NCBI GenBank assembly: GCA_023091735.1
Contig: JALKBU010000193.1
Span: 1-62,936, forward strand
Direction of reading: 5' to 3'
Origin: Trichomonas tenax
Taxonomy: Eukaryota > Parabasalia > Trichomonadida > Trichomonadidae
DNA length: 62,936 bases
Positions within the stretch are counted from its first letter, which is position 1. Each line of letters opens with the position of its first letter. A model generated the notes under the pieces. The model saw only the letters and a list, made by a program, of their open reading frames with translations. It did not search any database and was not told where the DNA came from. Made by a program: the position numbers and the translations under genes. Positions 41,001 through 50,227 of this stretch are shown piece after piece.

Positions 41001-41242
41001 TTCTCACCATCCTCAGGAACGTCAAAGAACTTGACGGAAAGCCAGTCACAGAGAGCGACTTGATGCAAGTTAAGCAAATTTTGGAGCAGAACGCAGCCAT
41101 GGGGGTCACCCCTCCTGAACCGCAGGCTCCCCCTGGAAAAGTGAATAGGATTAATAACATCATCATGTCACCTAACCTGCCAGCGTTGCACGAAGCACCG
41201 GCGCCAAAGAGGAAGACAGATCGTTCTAGATTCCCTAGATAA
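38057..41242 (+). CDS. LRRC9: LRRC9-like leucine-rich repeat protein; no ATG start
   Basis: The frame encodes about 1061 residues with three blocks of SDS22-type leucine-rich repeats (about 60-185, 490-570 and 600-985). After block one comes YDPNYGTNPIC...MLPQIETIDTF and a helical region with REVKIYYSA. That order and wording is diagnostic of LRRC9 (NDPQYxPNPVC...LDTxDV...MYYN), a protein kept mainly in ciliated eukaryotes. The C-terminus is a proline-rich basic tail. The frame has no ATG upstream of the first repeats. It begins after a stop at 38033, and TTG ACT GAG at 38057 sits where ATG would be expected. Either the start codon has mutated, a non-AUG start is used, or the sequence has an error. 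Confidence 0.7.
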   Translation: MTENLFHTLLLDNQIEPEEYKNNPKKFTSLECFHFNLLAHPRFENFSQLTEIRVIEQDVVDLEWLKDLPHLEILQVYHTLLKDTSGLKYCPNISRLILEGNKLAKFPDCSALKHLELLSVAENPFEENPDFSKCTSLKELNIANDRLPDISSSIKHLKKLEILNLAGNHIHTFRVFDVLAQMQHLKAVYFYDPNYGTNPICEFPNYEIMVGCMLPQIETIDTFAMTKKFRSICEARKREVKIYYSAISANEASYSESLKSEFLRNLDKIIFDIPLTTSLKHETLDNINNIATRSDTIWKEFKYTATELPMLEYKTAGLLHFTRLLEDFQEWNDFVANVSQFIDRSTKLNIAAVWEVSNVGADHFLEESKAEKKQKVAIFDLASEAISALCKWTEVEHKYSQTITPENESFFVVVCNVAESSQEIESAPTHLMFIAPSSSSLLTEAEREIQAMIKQSTKHEEISDGETLCCIQNKFTLIESLTKITLIGCGVKSLSAFNGLINLKELNLPFNKVTSITDMPVLPALETLDLCFNNIENVNDLIPNEKAATQTLAKFYLIGNPIYSATTISFIGSIFEKLGKTANILYSPPTDNSLFLTSLSSNSASIESLATLDISSNCITTLKPLSKLPKLTKLLASGNQLFHIDIASQSLTYMDVSSNYIEEMPIATTLPNLQFLVMSNNRIRKMLAFPSLLALYISDNDVESMPQSAHYPNLIILTIENNPLMDEVDTTRLLFQFKTLKMLNGQNIKQSQHNKVQNSLQGILFPEEVDSLLKKGQTSLNLDDKGFKNVDILTSDSLQILSLQNNALSEIKWSKTAFPKLIQLNLGGNGIVNFDFLLALPTLRSLDLSNNKIGDSLVKMFCTFQMPHLKELSLANNSIKTAPMLSRSNFPQLEVLDVSHNYVMTVERGTFSDTQLISLDLSYNSLKKLDNIAVQSLQNLDVSHNRITTVDEVEKLRSCVNLVKFAFNDNPLNQRTIHRIRVLTILRNVKELDGKPVTESDLMQVKQILEQNAAMGVTPPEPQAPPGKVNRINNIIMSPNLPALHEAPAPKRKTDRSRFPR

Positions 41243-42500
41243 AAATGTACTGACGCACGGCTTCAAGGACAGTAAATTGTATTTTTGAATAAAAATTAGA
41301 CCATTTGATTAGTAATAGTATGTACATTATATATACGAAATATTTAACAAATCGCCACATTAAAATGAAATTGTTTAAGGATTGAAAACTAGTTTTATTT
41401 TTTACTTTTATAATTTTATGCCGAAAAACAAAGAAAAATCAGAAAATAATAAATAGGGAATAATATACTTTACTTTGTGAATATATTGCTACAAAAAATA
41501 ATATAATTTCTGGAATTTTTTGATGATATAAAAATTCGAAAATTACACGAAAAGTGAAAAAAAGTAGTTGAACGGTTATATCCTAGTCAGTGAGGCATTC
41601 ATTGAAAAAAGCAGGAAAAGGACTTTTTATTCGAAATTAATTTTGAATAAATCGGAGTGAGCGGTAAAGTCAGTGGTATGTTACAAATATAATTTCCATT
41701 TGGCTTGTTGTTGGACTGAAATGTAGAGTTCATAGAAATTTCTTACAGGTAATGGAAACGAAATCGTATCACGAAAACTAGCGTGAAAAAATCTATGCAA
41801 AGCCAACAATCGCTTGAACTCGGGCTACATATGCATATATTTGAATATAAAGACTTTTCTCATATATGGCGAAATTATGAAATTTCGTAACACCCTAAAA
41901 GACTCTTTTTTTAAGCATTAGATGATTTTCTCTTCATCTCTGAGACCAACAACCACAATTAGCGAGCATTTTGAAATCATTTAATAAATTTGATGATTTT
42001 ATGCTAAAGAAGAAGCTTCATGGATTAAGTATCATATCTTTTGCAATGTTCATGTTAGCAAGAATAATATGGCAAAAGATTGTATACCCTGTCTTTGTTG
42101 GTGAGCGTTAAAAAGCGCAATTGTTCATTTCTAGATAGTCCATTTTTTATTGTTTTGTCAAAAAGTGTGAAATTTTTTTTGTTGTTTTTCATCGTTTTCT
42201 GGGTCAGAAAAGTCAATTTTTTCGATTTTCTTCCATTATCACTATCACATAGAGATAATGCATTAAATCGAGATTTCGATTTATCGTTTTTGACTGATAA
42301 ATTGATTGGCATAGGATATAGAAGTGAATAAAAACGAAAAAATTCGACCAGATATAAAAAGTTCGAATTTTGAAAGGTTTACATCAATAATTGAAATATT
42401 TACATCATGAATTGAGATATATACAATGAAAATTGAGAGGTATAATAAAAATTTAAAAGGAATTCATCGTTCTCTGTTTGACTTCACATTTAGTTAAAGC
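41243..42500. other. 1.26-kb spacer upstream of phosphoserine aminotransferase
   Basis: Two opposite open frames of 83-85 codons overlap at 42055-42331. Neither looks like a protein I know and both are F- or K/N-rich, so I do not call a gene. The last 125 bp hold a 21-bp tandem repeat and an initiator-like TTCACATTT at about 42483-42491. Confidence 0.45.
42378..42440 (+). repeat. three 21-bp tandem repeats in the aminotransferase promoter
   Basis: Units at 42378-42398, 42399-42419 and 42420-42440 each follow the pattern T(T/A)TACA-(N)-AATTGA(A/G)A. The third is more diverged. They end 60 bp before the ATG. TTTACATCA resembles half of the window's recurrent element but lies in the opposite orientation relative to the gene. 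Confidence 0.65.
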
Positions 42501-43616
42501 ATGTCCGCACAACGTGCATTCAACTTCTCTGCTGGTCCAGCCGCCGTCCCACTCGAGTGCCTTGAGCGCGCCGCTGCCGAAATGACAAACTGGCGCAACT
42601 CTGGCATGTCTGTCATCGAAGTTTCCCACCGTGGCAAGCACTGGATGGAGGAGCAGAAGGAAGCTACAGACCGCCTCCGCACACTCCTTCAGGTCCCAGA
42701 GAACTTCAACATTCTCTTCGTTGCTGGTGGTGCTTCCCTCCAGTTCTCTGCCATCCCATTCAACTTCATCGGTGATGCTAAGCGTGTCGACTACCTCTGC
42801 ACAGGCTCATGGTCCAAGAAGGCCTTCGAGGAGTGCAAGAGACTCGCCTTCCCAGGTGTTGAAGTCAAGTCCGTCGCTGGCGCTCCACCAGCTAACCCAG
42901 TCGAGGTTCCAGCCCGCGACAAGTGGGATGTCTCTCCAGAGGCCGCTTACTTCTACTACTGCGATAACGAGACAATCCAGGGCATTGAGTTCCAGCAGTT
43001 CCCTGATGTCCCAGCTCCACTCATCATCGATATGTCATCCAACTTCCTTTCCCGCCCAATCACACAGTGGGAGAAGGTCGGCTGCATCTTCGCTTGCGCC
43101 CAGAAGAACTTCGGTCTCGCCGGCATGAGTGTCGTCATCATCCGCAAGGATATGCTTGAGCGCCCAGTCAAGCCATTCTGCCCAATCACAATGGACTACA
43201 GAATCCAGGTTAAGAATAACTGCATGTACAACACACCACCAACATTCGGCATCTATTTCGCTAACCACGTCTTCAAGTGGATCGAGGAGAAGGGTGGTCT
43301 CGCTGCCATGGATGAGCTCAACAAGGCCAAGGCTAAGAAGGTCTACGAGGCCATCGACAACAATCCAAACTTCGTCAACCGCATCAAGCCAGAGTGGCGC
43401 TCCCGCATGAACATGCCATTCTTCCGCCCAGACGGCTACGAGAAGATGGATCTTGATGCCGATAAGAAGTTCGTCGACTTCTGCACAAAGCGCAACCTCC
43501 TCACACTCAAGGGCCACGTCTCTGTCGGTGGCTTCCGCGCTTCATGCTACAACGCTTGCCCAATGGAGGCAGTCGATGCCCTCGTCAAGGCAATGGCTGA
43601 GTGGCCAGGCTTTTAA
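42501..43616 (+). CDS. phosphoserine aminotransferase (class V, PLP)
   Basis: The 371-residue protein is a full-length SerC/PSAT. It begins RAFNFSAGPAAVPLECLE, has the W-GMSVIEVSHRG substrate segment and FVAGGASLQFSAIPFN, and carries the PLP Schiff-base lysine at about residue 202 in AQKNFGLAG. It ends with the GHVSVGGFRASCYNACP region. It converts 3-phosphohydroxypyruvate plus glutamate to phosphoserine and 2-oxoglutarate. In T. vaginalis O-phosphoserine is known to feed cysteine synthesis, so this step supports cysteine as well as serine supply. Codon use is the most biased in the window, with C-ending codons nearly throughout, implying very high expression. An initiator-like TTCACATTT lies about 10-18 nt before the ATG. 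Confidence 0.96.
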   Translation: MSAQRAFNFSAGPAAVPLECLERAAAEMTNWRNSGMSVIEVSHRGKHWMEEQKEATDRLRTLLQVPENFNILFVAGGASLQFSAIPFNFIGDAKRVDYLCTGSWSKKAFEECKRLAFPGVEVKSVAGAPPANPVEVPARDKWDVSPEAAYFYYCDNETIQGIEFQQFPDVPAPLIIDMSSNFLSRPITQWEKVGCIFACAQKNFGLAGMSVVIIRKDMLERPVKPFCPITMDYRIQVKNNCMYNTPPTFGIYFANHVFKWIEEKGGLAAMDELNKAKAKKVYEAIDNNPNFVNRIKPEWRSRMNMPFFRPDGYEKMDLDADKKFVDFCTKRNLLTLKGHVSVGGFRASCYNACPMEAVDALVKAMAEWPGF

Positions 43617-44587
43617 GCTTACGGTTTAAACACTAGTATTTCTTTAAGGAAATTCTCTATTTTTTCTTTTCATTATGATGATTATATATATAATCAAGCA
43701 TAAGACCATTTCAATCAGTGTTTGAAATCTAAATAACAATGAAGGAAATGACATAGTCTTATATATGGAGAAATTATTGAAGATATATCTTCCTTAACTT
43801 CAGAAATGAAGGAAATTGATAGTATTTCTTACATATACAGCATGTGTTATCTGATATATCTACAAGATACCTTTCTGAAATGCATTATTTAAAATTGATC
43901 AAAATAAGAAGTGATAATATCTGACCTTTTTGATATATAAAACTGCAGCTGATATTCTTCAAAATAGGGTATGTTTTATTGAATAGAGAAGCCTCATTGA
44001 AGTGATAATCATGGAAATATGATTTTTGACATGTAAATATTGTATTCTGACGATTTTACAACTAAATTAACGTATTATGAAAGGTAGCTAAACTTTTGAA
44101 TTGGTAGTGTACTGTTTTTGAAAAATGTAAATATCTCAAAAAAATATAGGTATATTAGATTCATATTGGCATAATAATTATTTTTCGACAAAATAAATTT
44201 AATCTCTGTCACTTTTATAATAAAAGTTGTTAAAATTCGTGTAAAAGGATTATAAAGTTATATGGAGCATATACTATCAAAAAAGCACTTTAACATATTT
44301 AACAGATTGTGTCACTTTTATTAATGGACAAATGGATTCGTTGTGAGCAACAAGCACATCAGACAGTTGCACTGCACGCTGAATTCATATTATAGTATCA
44401 TAATAAGTATTTTTAACCCTACAAAACAAAGAAAAAACAAAATTTATAGACAAAAATGAAAATTTCTATTCAAGAACATTAATCGAAGCTATCAATTTGT
44501 TACATAATGATTAAAAGATGATCTTGAAACTTGTCAAAGCATCTAAATCAACAATTTCAGGTTCTCATTTTAAGCCTTCTTTACTCT

Positions 44588-44625
44588 CGACATGTAAATT
44601 ATTTCTGACAATGGTTTACATGTCA
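44588..44625. promoter_or_regulatory. inverted pair of TGNCATGTAAA elements away from any gene start
   Basis: CGACATGTAAA at 44588-44598 and TTTACATGTCA at 44615-44625 face each other across 16 bp. The similarity continues as (A)ATTATTT on both sides. This is nearly 0.7 kb from the closest gene start, so a role in transcription is uncertain. Confidence 0.45.
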
Positions 44626-44646
44626 AATAATTTGGCTTGAAGAAAC

Positions 44647-44877
44647 AGTATATGAAGAGCAAACAACACGATCACAGTGAACTAGTTGAAGCAGTGTATG
44701 AAGAGCAAACAATCCAATCATAGAGAACTAGTTGAAGCAGTATATGAAGAGCAATCACTGATGTTTGCAGCGAACTAGATACAGTATCTAATGATAAGAA
44801 ATTAATAACGTTGCAGCGAATTAAATGCATCATCTAATGATCATAAGTCAATGAAGTCGCACCGAACTAGTCGAGGC
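44647..44877. repeat. 46-bp minisatellite, about five units
   Basis: Units run 44647-44692, 44693-44738, 44739-44782, 44783-44828 and 44829-44877. The first two are close copies (AGT(A/G)TATGAAGAGCAAACAA...GAACTAGTTGAAGC), the third keeps both ends, and the last two are more diverged (A(G/T)(T/C)ATCTAATGAT...). Unit length is 46, 46, 44, 46 and 49 bp. It is non-coding, with stops in all frames. Confidence 0.75.
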
Positions 44878-45323
44878 AACCAATCGTTAGTGATCGGTGA
44901 TCGTTAGATGATGTAGCCTTTGTTATAAGACTGCATGATTTGTCTATGTTCTTCCTAGTTCATAAAGCTGCCCTGCATTGTGAAAATAATAAACGACCAC
45001 CTCAGAAATTCCAGAACACGACCATTTTCGTCGTTTCAAAAAATAAAAAATTGAAGCAAAAATTATCGTCTCATTTTGATTTTTTAGCGACCACAGACAT
45101 TCAAAAAATGTAAACTCTTTAAATTTCTGAGTGTGTAAGCTATAAATTCATGTAAACCGATCAATTTTTCAATCCACGCACAAAAAGGTCCACGTCTAAG
45201 AATTGCGGTACACGAACATTCAAAACACGATATAGAATTTCACAGAGATTACATTACAAAAAGGGGATCTATTGCTATGCTCTATCATTTTAGCAAAAAG
45301 TTAAAAATCATTAAAGGTTATAA

Positions 45324-46292
45324 ATGCCAAGAAACACACTTCCAGCATTAATTGTAAATATTGCTTCTGACAACTCAAGGTGCACGTTTTCGAAACTTTT
45401 CGAATGCAATCATCCAACTTCTTACGCTGCAATGGTTGTTTCTCTTATTTTAGATATTCCATTCATCTTTTATATGTTTTATTTGATAAGAAGTGCGGCG
45501 ATTAACATCAGAAGGAGTTTTGCTCCCGGTGTTTGCTTCTGTTTATGCAAAGTTCTTATAGATATTTCTTGTGTTTTCTATTTCTTCCTATTTTACTTAG
45601 CAATACACGAAGTTGATCAAGACACATTCTATAGATGGAACAGGATCATTTACGATTTCAAATACATGGGTATTGCTTGTTATTTCAACAATATTGCACA
45701 AGTTTTGCAAATTATTGGCACGCCATTCTCGGCAGCGTTAATTTTTGGAACAGTTTTCTTGAAATATTACTTTATATTGCTTATTCTCGTCAAAGTTGTT
45801 GTAATGTATATTCCATCATTCAGAGGGAGTTCTTTACTTGTATTCTTCTACGACAAGTACCATTTTATCAATGAAGTTCCTATTAGAATGACAATGGTTT
45901 GCGTTTCATTTGTTTGTTTATCAATTTGTTTTATATTCTCAAATGCAAAGAACTATTTACCAACAAGGCTTCGCAGGCCTATGAGGTTAGTCATCTTCTT
46001 TATCGCTCTCTTTTTATTCACCGATACATGCATTAACAATTACATGGATTCACCAGCTTTCAATAATAAAGCGTTTGAAAATGCATATTGGTATAGAATT
46101 GAGTATACTTCATTATGGCTTCTTAGAGCATATCTTGAAGACTTCAACATGTTAACAATCATTATCTTCCTATCCATACAAGAGTTCAGTTTTGGACAAG
46201 CTAATGAAACGAGTCATGATGCATTTGAAATTAACAAATCTCTTAGTGCCGAAATCAGTTCGGGTGAAGTTTTTTATGGGCCAAATCTTTAA
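45324..46292 (+). CDS. multi-spanning membrane protein, unknown family
   Basis: The 322-residue protein has about seven hydrophobic segments: roughly residues 35-56, 70-97, 122-146, 150-168, 198-215, 228-245 and 275-295. The N-terminus (1-33) is polar and cysteine-containing, and the last 30 residues are polar. The topology is reminiscent of a seven-helix receptor, but no family motif is visible and I do not assign one. An ATG following AAAGGTTATAA is the only reasonable start. Another, unrelated membrane protein lies at 51798 and a third at 55642. Confidence 0.7.
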   Translation: MPRNTLPALIVNIASDNSRCTFSKLFECNHPTSYAAMVVSLILDIPFIFYMFYLIRSAAINIRRSFAPGVCFCLCKVLIDISCVFYFFLFYLAIHEVDQDTFYRWNRIIYDFKYMGIACYFNNIAQVLQIIGTPFSAALIFGTVFLKYYFILLILVKVVVMYIPSFRGSSLLVFFYDKYHFINEVPIRMTMVCVSFVCLSICFIFSNAKNYLPTRLRRPMRLVIFFIALFLFTDTCINNYMDSPAFNNKAFENAYWYRIEYTSLWLLRAYLEDFNMLTIIIFLSIQEFSFGQANETSHDAFEINKSLSAEISSGEVFYGPNL

Positions 46293-46449
46293 TACCCCAT
46301 TGTTCATTATTTTATATTTATTGATTGTTGATGCAGCAAAATTATTGCTATGTATCCGATTTCCGTTTCTATTATAGTATCTTTGTTTGTGTATATTAAA
46401 ATATACCAAAAAATACTCATTTCCTTAGTTTGAATGAATGATTTTTATT

Positions 46450-46460
46450 TGTCACGTAAA
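46450..46460 (+). promoter_or_regulatory. single TGTCACGTAAA element before the TPR gene
   Basis: A copy with C at the variable position, pointing to the TPR gene at 46581. It is followed further down by GTCACTTTT at about 46544-46552 and TTCACATCA at 46570, both initiator-like. Confidence 0.45.
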
Positions 46461-46580
46461 TATATGAATCCATTTATGTGACAAAAATTTTGGAAAATTT
46501 GAAGGTTATCAATCAAGAAAGTGAACTGATGCGAAACGACTATGTCACTTTTAAAAAAATGCATCAAAATTCACATCAAA

Positions 46581-47228
46581 ATGGATTCGAACGTGGATCT
46601 TGCCACGAGGATCAAAGAAGAAGGAAACGAAGCCTACAAGGCAGGAAACTTAGATCAGGCTATAGAGCTCTATACCAAGGCGATCGCAATTGATCCATTG
46701 AATCATCTCTTATACAGTAACAGAGCTGCTGCGAATATGAAGAAGTTAAACTACAGAGATGCTATCCCCGACTTGATAGCAGTCACCAATTTGTCTCTAA
46801 GGTTCCAGAAAGCATACGTAAGGCTTGCATATAGTTACTTGATGACAAATGATATTGAAAGCTCAAAGAGAGTCATTGCAATAGCCAAATCCATATGGCC
46901 TGACTTTGACATCCAAGAGATTTGTAGGACGGCAATGGTAAATAATTCAAGCATGGATGGCTTAATTCCTGGAGTCGAAGAATTATCCAAGAAAATGCAA
47001 AATTGGATGACACCTGAAAATCTTAAGAGATTCAGGGCAGTTGCAAAGGGCTATGATTTCTCCAGTCCGACCTTTCATCAGGATCTATTGAAAGACCCTG
47101 AATTTGTCAAATTGCATATGGAAATAATGAACACACAAGCAAGTGATGAAGCAGCTAAACGCAACAGTGTGCTCAATGATGATTTCCGTAAAGCAAACAT
47201 TCAAGAAGTATTTAAAGTATTCAATTGA
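46581..47228 (+). CDS. TPR co-chaperone-like protein (STI1/TOM34 type)
   Basis: From ATG 46581 (MDSNVDLATRIKEEGN) the protein has 215 residues. The open frame extends 13 codons further up, but an initiator-like TTCACATCA lies in that stretch, so the later ATG is preferred. Three TPR units span about residues 5-105, with KEEGNEAYKAGNLDQAIELYTKAI and LLYSNRAAANMKKLNYRDAI typical of Hsp70/Hsp90-binding carboxylate clamps. A helical region rich in M, D and P (about 135-190) resembles the DP/STI1 domain that follows such TPRs in Sti1 and Hip. It likely links chaperones. SGT is an alternative. Confidence 0.75.
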   Translation: MDSNVDLATRIKEEGNEAYKAGNLDQAIELYTKAIAIDPLNHLLYSNRAAANMKKLNYRDAIPDLIAVTNLSLRFQKAYVRLAYSYLMTNDIESSKRVIAIAKSIWPDFDIQEICRTAMVNNSSMDGLIPGVEELSKKMQNWMTPENLKRFRAVAKGYDFSSPTFHQDLLKDPEFVKLHMEIMNTQASDEAAKRNSVLNDDFRKANIQEVFKVFN

Positions 47229-47605
47229 ACAAATCAATTGGCTCGATTAATATTTTCAATAAACACGTTTTAATTTCAACCGAATTGTTGTTTCTATACA
47301 TAAATCGAAACCAAATGTCAAAGAACTTAAAAACAAATTCGAATTCTATTTGATTTAATTGATTTTATCTTTTGTGATGATATCATATGATAAAACTAAG
47401 TTATTTTAGATGATTGCAATGTGTGTAGATCCTTTGAGTTCAAAATTTTAATCGAACATTTTTTATTTCAATGTAAAGACGTTTTCGCAGCGGAATCAGT
47501 GTGCCAGCGTCCTGAAATGGACGCTCGAAGTGTATTTTAATGAAATTCGTAGATACCCATATTTTGTCACTTTTCATATTGATGACCCTCTTATTTACAG
47601 GAACT
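47229..47605. other. 377-bp spacer
   Basis: Short AT-rich gap between the TPR gene and the coiled-coil gene. TTGTCACTTTTCAT at about 47564-47577 is an initiator-like sequence about 30-40 nt before the likely ATG at 47606. Nothing else is seen. Confidence 0.4.
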
Positions 47606-48598
47606 ATGAAGCGTCGACAGAATTCTGACATTCTGGCAGACATGATGTACGAACGCAATCAAGCCATAGAAGATTTGGACTTCGATCGCGCTGAAAAGAT
47701 CCATAACGAGATTCAAAAAGAAGTTACGAGAAGAGCAGAAGACGATTTCGCTCGTATTAAGCTAAAAATATCGGAATCTGTTAAACCTATCCAACAAAAA
47801 TACAAATCTAATGTTACTCAACTTAAAAATGAGCGTTTCAAGAGAAACACTGCAAATCATTCAGGTTACATGATGAAAATAGCATCAGAAAACCAATTCT
47901 ATAATGCTGAAGTTGCTAAACTCGAAGAACAAAAGGAATCTCAAATAAATTCAATCGAAATTGACTTAACAGAATACGATGCACTGATTCATCAGGCAAA
48001 ATCCGCTGCTGTTTCTCATAAATTCGATGATGCAAGGAAATTAAAAGAAAAAGCCGAAACTTTGAAAAATGTAGCAGAAAATAACGTAAAAGATTCATCA
48101 AATGAGCAATTTAACAGTTATATTGCTACAGCAACAGCAAGGCATGAACAATTTCTTAAAAAATTATTACAAAATTACTACGAAACACAGAGAATTAATT
48201 GTTACGAATTCGATGAAAGTCTTCAAAAGGCACAAAACGAGATGAAAGACGATCTTTCTTTGGTTTTTCAACGTGCTGAAGCAGAAACAAAGGCATTAAC
48301 AGCATCAAAAGAGGTTTCTGATAAAATGTTAAATTATCTTCACCAAAAGAACAAAACACTTGAACAACAGATTATCAATGAGCAAGAGATAAGTATGAAA
48401 GATACAGAAGAGAAATCTGAATCAGTTTTCATTACTGAGCATCGTCCAATGACAGCAAGAGTGGCTAAAACTGCTACTATACCACGCGACTTCTCTGTTA
48501 GTACACCAAGGAGATCTCTTAATGGAATTTCGCTCAATTCTCCTCGTGCATCGACAACAAGAGGTAAATTGCCCATTCCGAAATCTGTTTTCTTTTAA
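47606..48598 (+). CDS. coiled-coil protein with phosphosite-like basic tail
   Basis: From ATG 47606 (MKRRQNSDILADMMYERNQ) the protein has 330 residues. An earlier ATG at 47540 would add 22 hydrophobic residues, but an initiator-like TCACTTTTC falls between them. Residues about 10-180 and 195-265 form charged coiled coils, with a repeated pattern in FDRAEKIHNEI and FDDARKLKEKA that recalls UVR/short helical hairpins. The tail (about 270-330) has RPMTAR, TPRRSLNG and SPRAST, typical of a regulated cytoskeletal protein. No family is recognised. Confidence 0.7.
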   Translation: MKRRQNSDILADMMYERNQAIEDLDFDRAEKIHNEIQKEVTRRAEDDFARIKLKISESVKPIQQKYKSNVTQLKNERFKRNTANHSGYMMKIASENQFYNAEVAKLEEQKESQINSIEIDLTEYDALIHQAKSAAVSHKFDDARKLKEKAETLKNVAENNVKDSSNEQFNSYIATATARHEQFLKKLLQNYYETQRINCYEFDESLQKAQNEMKDDLSLVFQRAEAETKALTASKEVSDKMLNYLHQKNKTLEQQIINEQEISMKDTEEKSESVFITEHRPMTARVAKTATIPRDFSVSTPRRSLNGISLNSPRASTTRGKLPIPKSVFF

Positions 48599-48850
48599 TT
48601 TTGTTTTGTAAATATTGCGAGTATATGTAATTTTGATTTTCGGTTTTTAATATTTTATACAATTGATATTCTAATTCAAAAGTATGTGTAGTTTGCAAAT
48701 GCGTTTTTAAATCATGAAATTTTGATAATGGACATTAGTTTATTATCAGAACTATGTTTCATTTTAAAAATGTTCAAAATTGATTTCAAAATGAGTATAT
48801 AAGCTATATTAAAGAAGTGAATAGTTTCAAAAACATACAAACAATCTATT

Positions 48851-50227
48851 TTATTGTGAATTAATGTAGTTCTCCCTTACAATTAATAATTGTCCAGCTA
48901 ATTCTCGAGTTCTTTCGCCATATTCATCATCTTTGTCTAATCTCACTTCATCTAATATCTCTAATAAGTCATCATCAAGAAATTGCTCTGTGAAATCTGG
49001 ATATGTTGAATGTGAGTTAATTGCATAGTGAACTAATGAGAATAATATTTGGATCATATTTCCGACAGAATTTGTTATCTCAAATAGGTCTATTAATCTT
49101 GTTATTAACCTTTTTTCGATCATGTATTGGAAAACTTGGTGATTTGTCTTGTTGCACATTTCTTTTATCAAATATATGGCTCTTTTCTTGAGTGAAACAT
49201 CAAAAGAGTCCATGTTATCGATGATCCATCTGCAGATTGGAGAATCTAAAAATTGCATTGGAAATATCGACGAAGTGGCAACTAAATGTCCACACGTTGC
49301 TACAATCATCTCGGAATAGTTTTGGTCATTCAATAAGATCAAATATGAGAATATTTGGATCACATTCAGTCTTGCGAGACGATCCATGGAAGCAACTGAT
49401 CTAATTCCATCGTCTCCACCGACAACATTGTATATGATGGAAAGTATAACTTTTCCTGCTTTGGGGGTGTCCTTAGAGAAAGAAGAAATGATTTTTTCAA
49501 TAAATTCACTCGAAGCAAATGAATCAAGCCAAGGAACTTGATCACAGTTTGCCACTACAGTGTTGACGAAGTATAGTAACGATATATATAAGTGGTAGTC
49601 GCCAACAGCGAAGTATTGCTCCAAATGTAGCATTAAATTCGGCATCTCATTCTGCATCTCTTTTGAGAGTTTACTTATCTTATTAATGATGTCTATCAAA
49701 CAAGCCCTGTCCTCCGATAGCTGTGATTCGACAACTCTGTTGCATATGACCATAACCAGATCTTGATTAATAAGTGATCTTGTTGATGTCGTGGAAAGAA
49801 GGACTTTCAGGAATATATTTCTTTTGTCCTTTGTCAGTATATTACTCAATATCTTGGATAATAAAAAATGAATTTCTTCAATACCATACAAACTATTAAT
49901 TTTTTCGGGTGACTTGTTTATAATTTCATTAATACATTTTGCTGCCAATGAAGAAAGCTCTTCATCTTGTTCAAATATCGCTGTGAAAGCAAAATCAAAG
50001 AATTCTCGATCAAAGTCTGTTGTTATCTGTATAAGTCTGCTAATCTGCTCAAATCCGTCAATCCTTTCCTGCAAAATAGGCGATTTAACTTGTATTAAAG
50101 ATAGAGATAATACAGAAACATATTGCTCCGTTGATATTATTGCGGAAAACTCATCACCCACGTAGCTCGGTGCAGCGATTTGCGGCTGGCCCAATAATTT
50201 CGAGTTTTGTTCTTTGAATTCTTCCAT
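48851..50227 (-). CDS. armadillo/HEAT-like helical protein, unknown
   Basis: The 458-residue protein is an array of amphipathic helices from about residue 40 to 440, with armadillo-like units such as LNVIQIFSYLILLNDQ and KKRAIYLIKEMCNKTNHQV. The first 30 residues are polar. Importin-alpha would have an IBB domain and conserved Trp/Asn ladders, which I do not see, so this is a general armadillo scaffold. Proteins of this kind are numerous in trichomonads. The gene is preceded by three closely spaced GTCAC initiator-like sequences. Confidence 0.7.
   Translation of the reverse strand: MEEFKEQNSKLLGQPQIAAPSYVGDEFSAIISTEQYVSVLSLSLIQVKSPILQERIDGFEQISRLIQITTDFDREFFDFAFTAIFEQDEELSSLAAKCINEIINKSPEKINSLYGIEEIHFLLSKILSNILTKDKRNIFLKVLLSTTSTRSLINQDLVMVICNRVVESQLSEDRACLIDIINKISKLSKEMQNEMPNLMLHLEQYFAVGDYHLYISLLYFVNTVVANCDQVPWLDSFASSEFIEKIISSFSKDTPKAGKVILSIIYNVVGGDDGIRSVASMDRLARLNVIQIFSYLILLNDQNYSEMIVATCGHLVATSSIFPMQFLDSPICRWIIDNMDSFDVSLKKRAIYLIKEMCNKTNHQVFQYMIEKRLITRLIDLFEITNSVGNMIQILFSLVHYAINSHSTYPDFTEQFLDDDLLEILDEVRLDKDDEYGERTRELAGQLLIVRENYINSQ

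Larger units (their letters stand above)
43617..45323. other. 1.7-kb spacer with minisatellite and inverted element pair
   Basis: No gene is supported. A TGACATGTAAA copy lies at 44027-44037, a face-to-face pair of copies at 44588-44625 and a 46-bp minisatellite at 44647-44877. Other stretches are AT-rich and plain. Confidence 0.5.

Noticed and set aside
42055..42331. Overlapping 85- and 83-codon frames on opposite strands
   Set aside because: Both are low-complexity translations of AT-rich DNA, and neither has a supporting promoter.
43035..43517. Long antisense frame inside phosphoserine aminotransferase
   Set aside because: Shadow of a strongly codon-biased gene; the sense protein is unambiguous.
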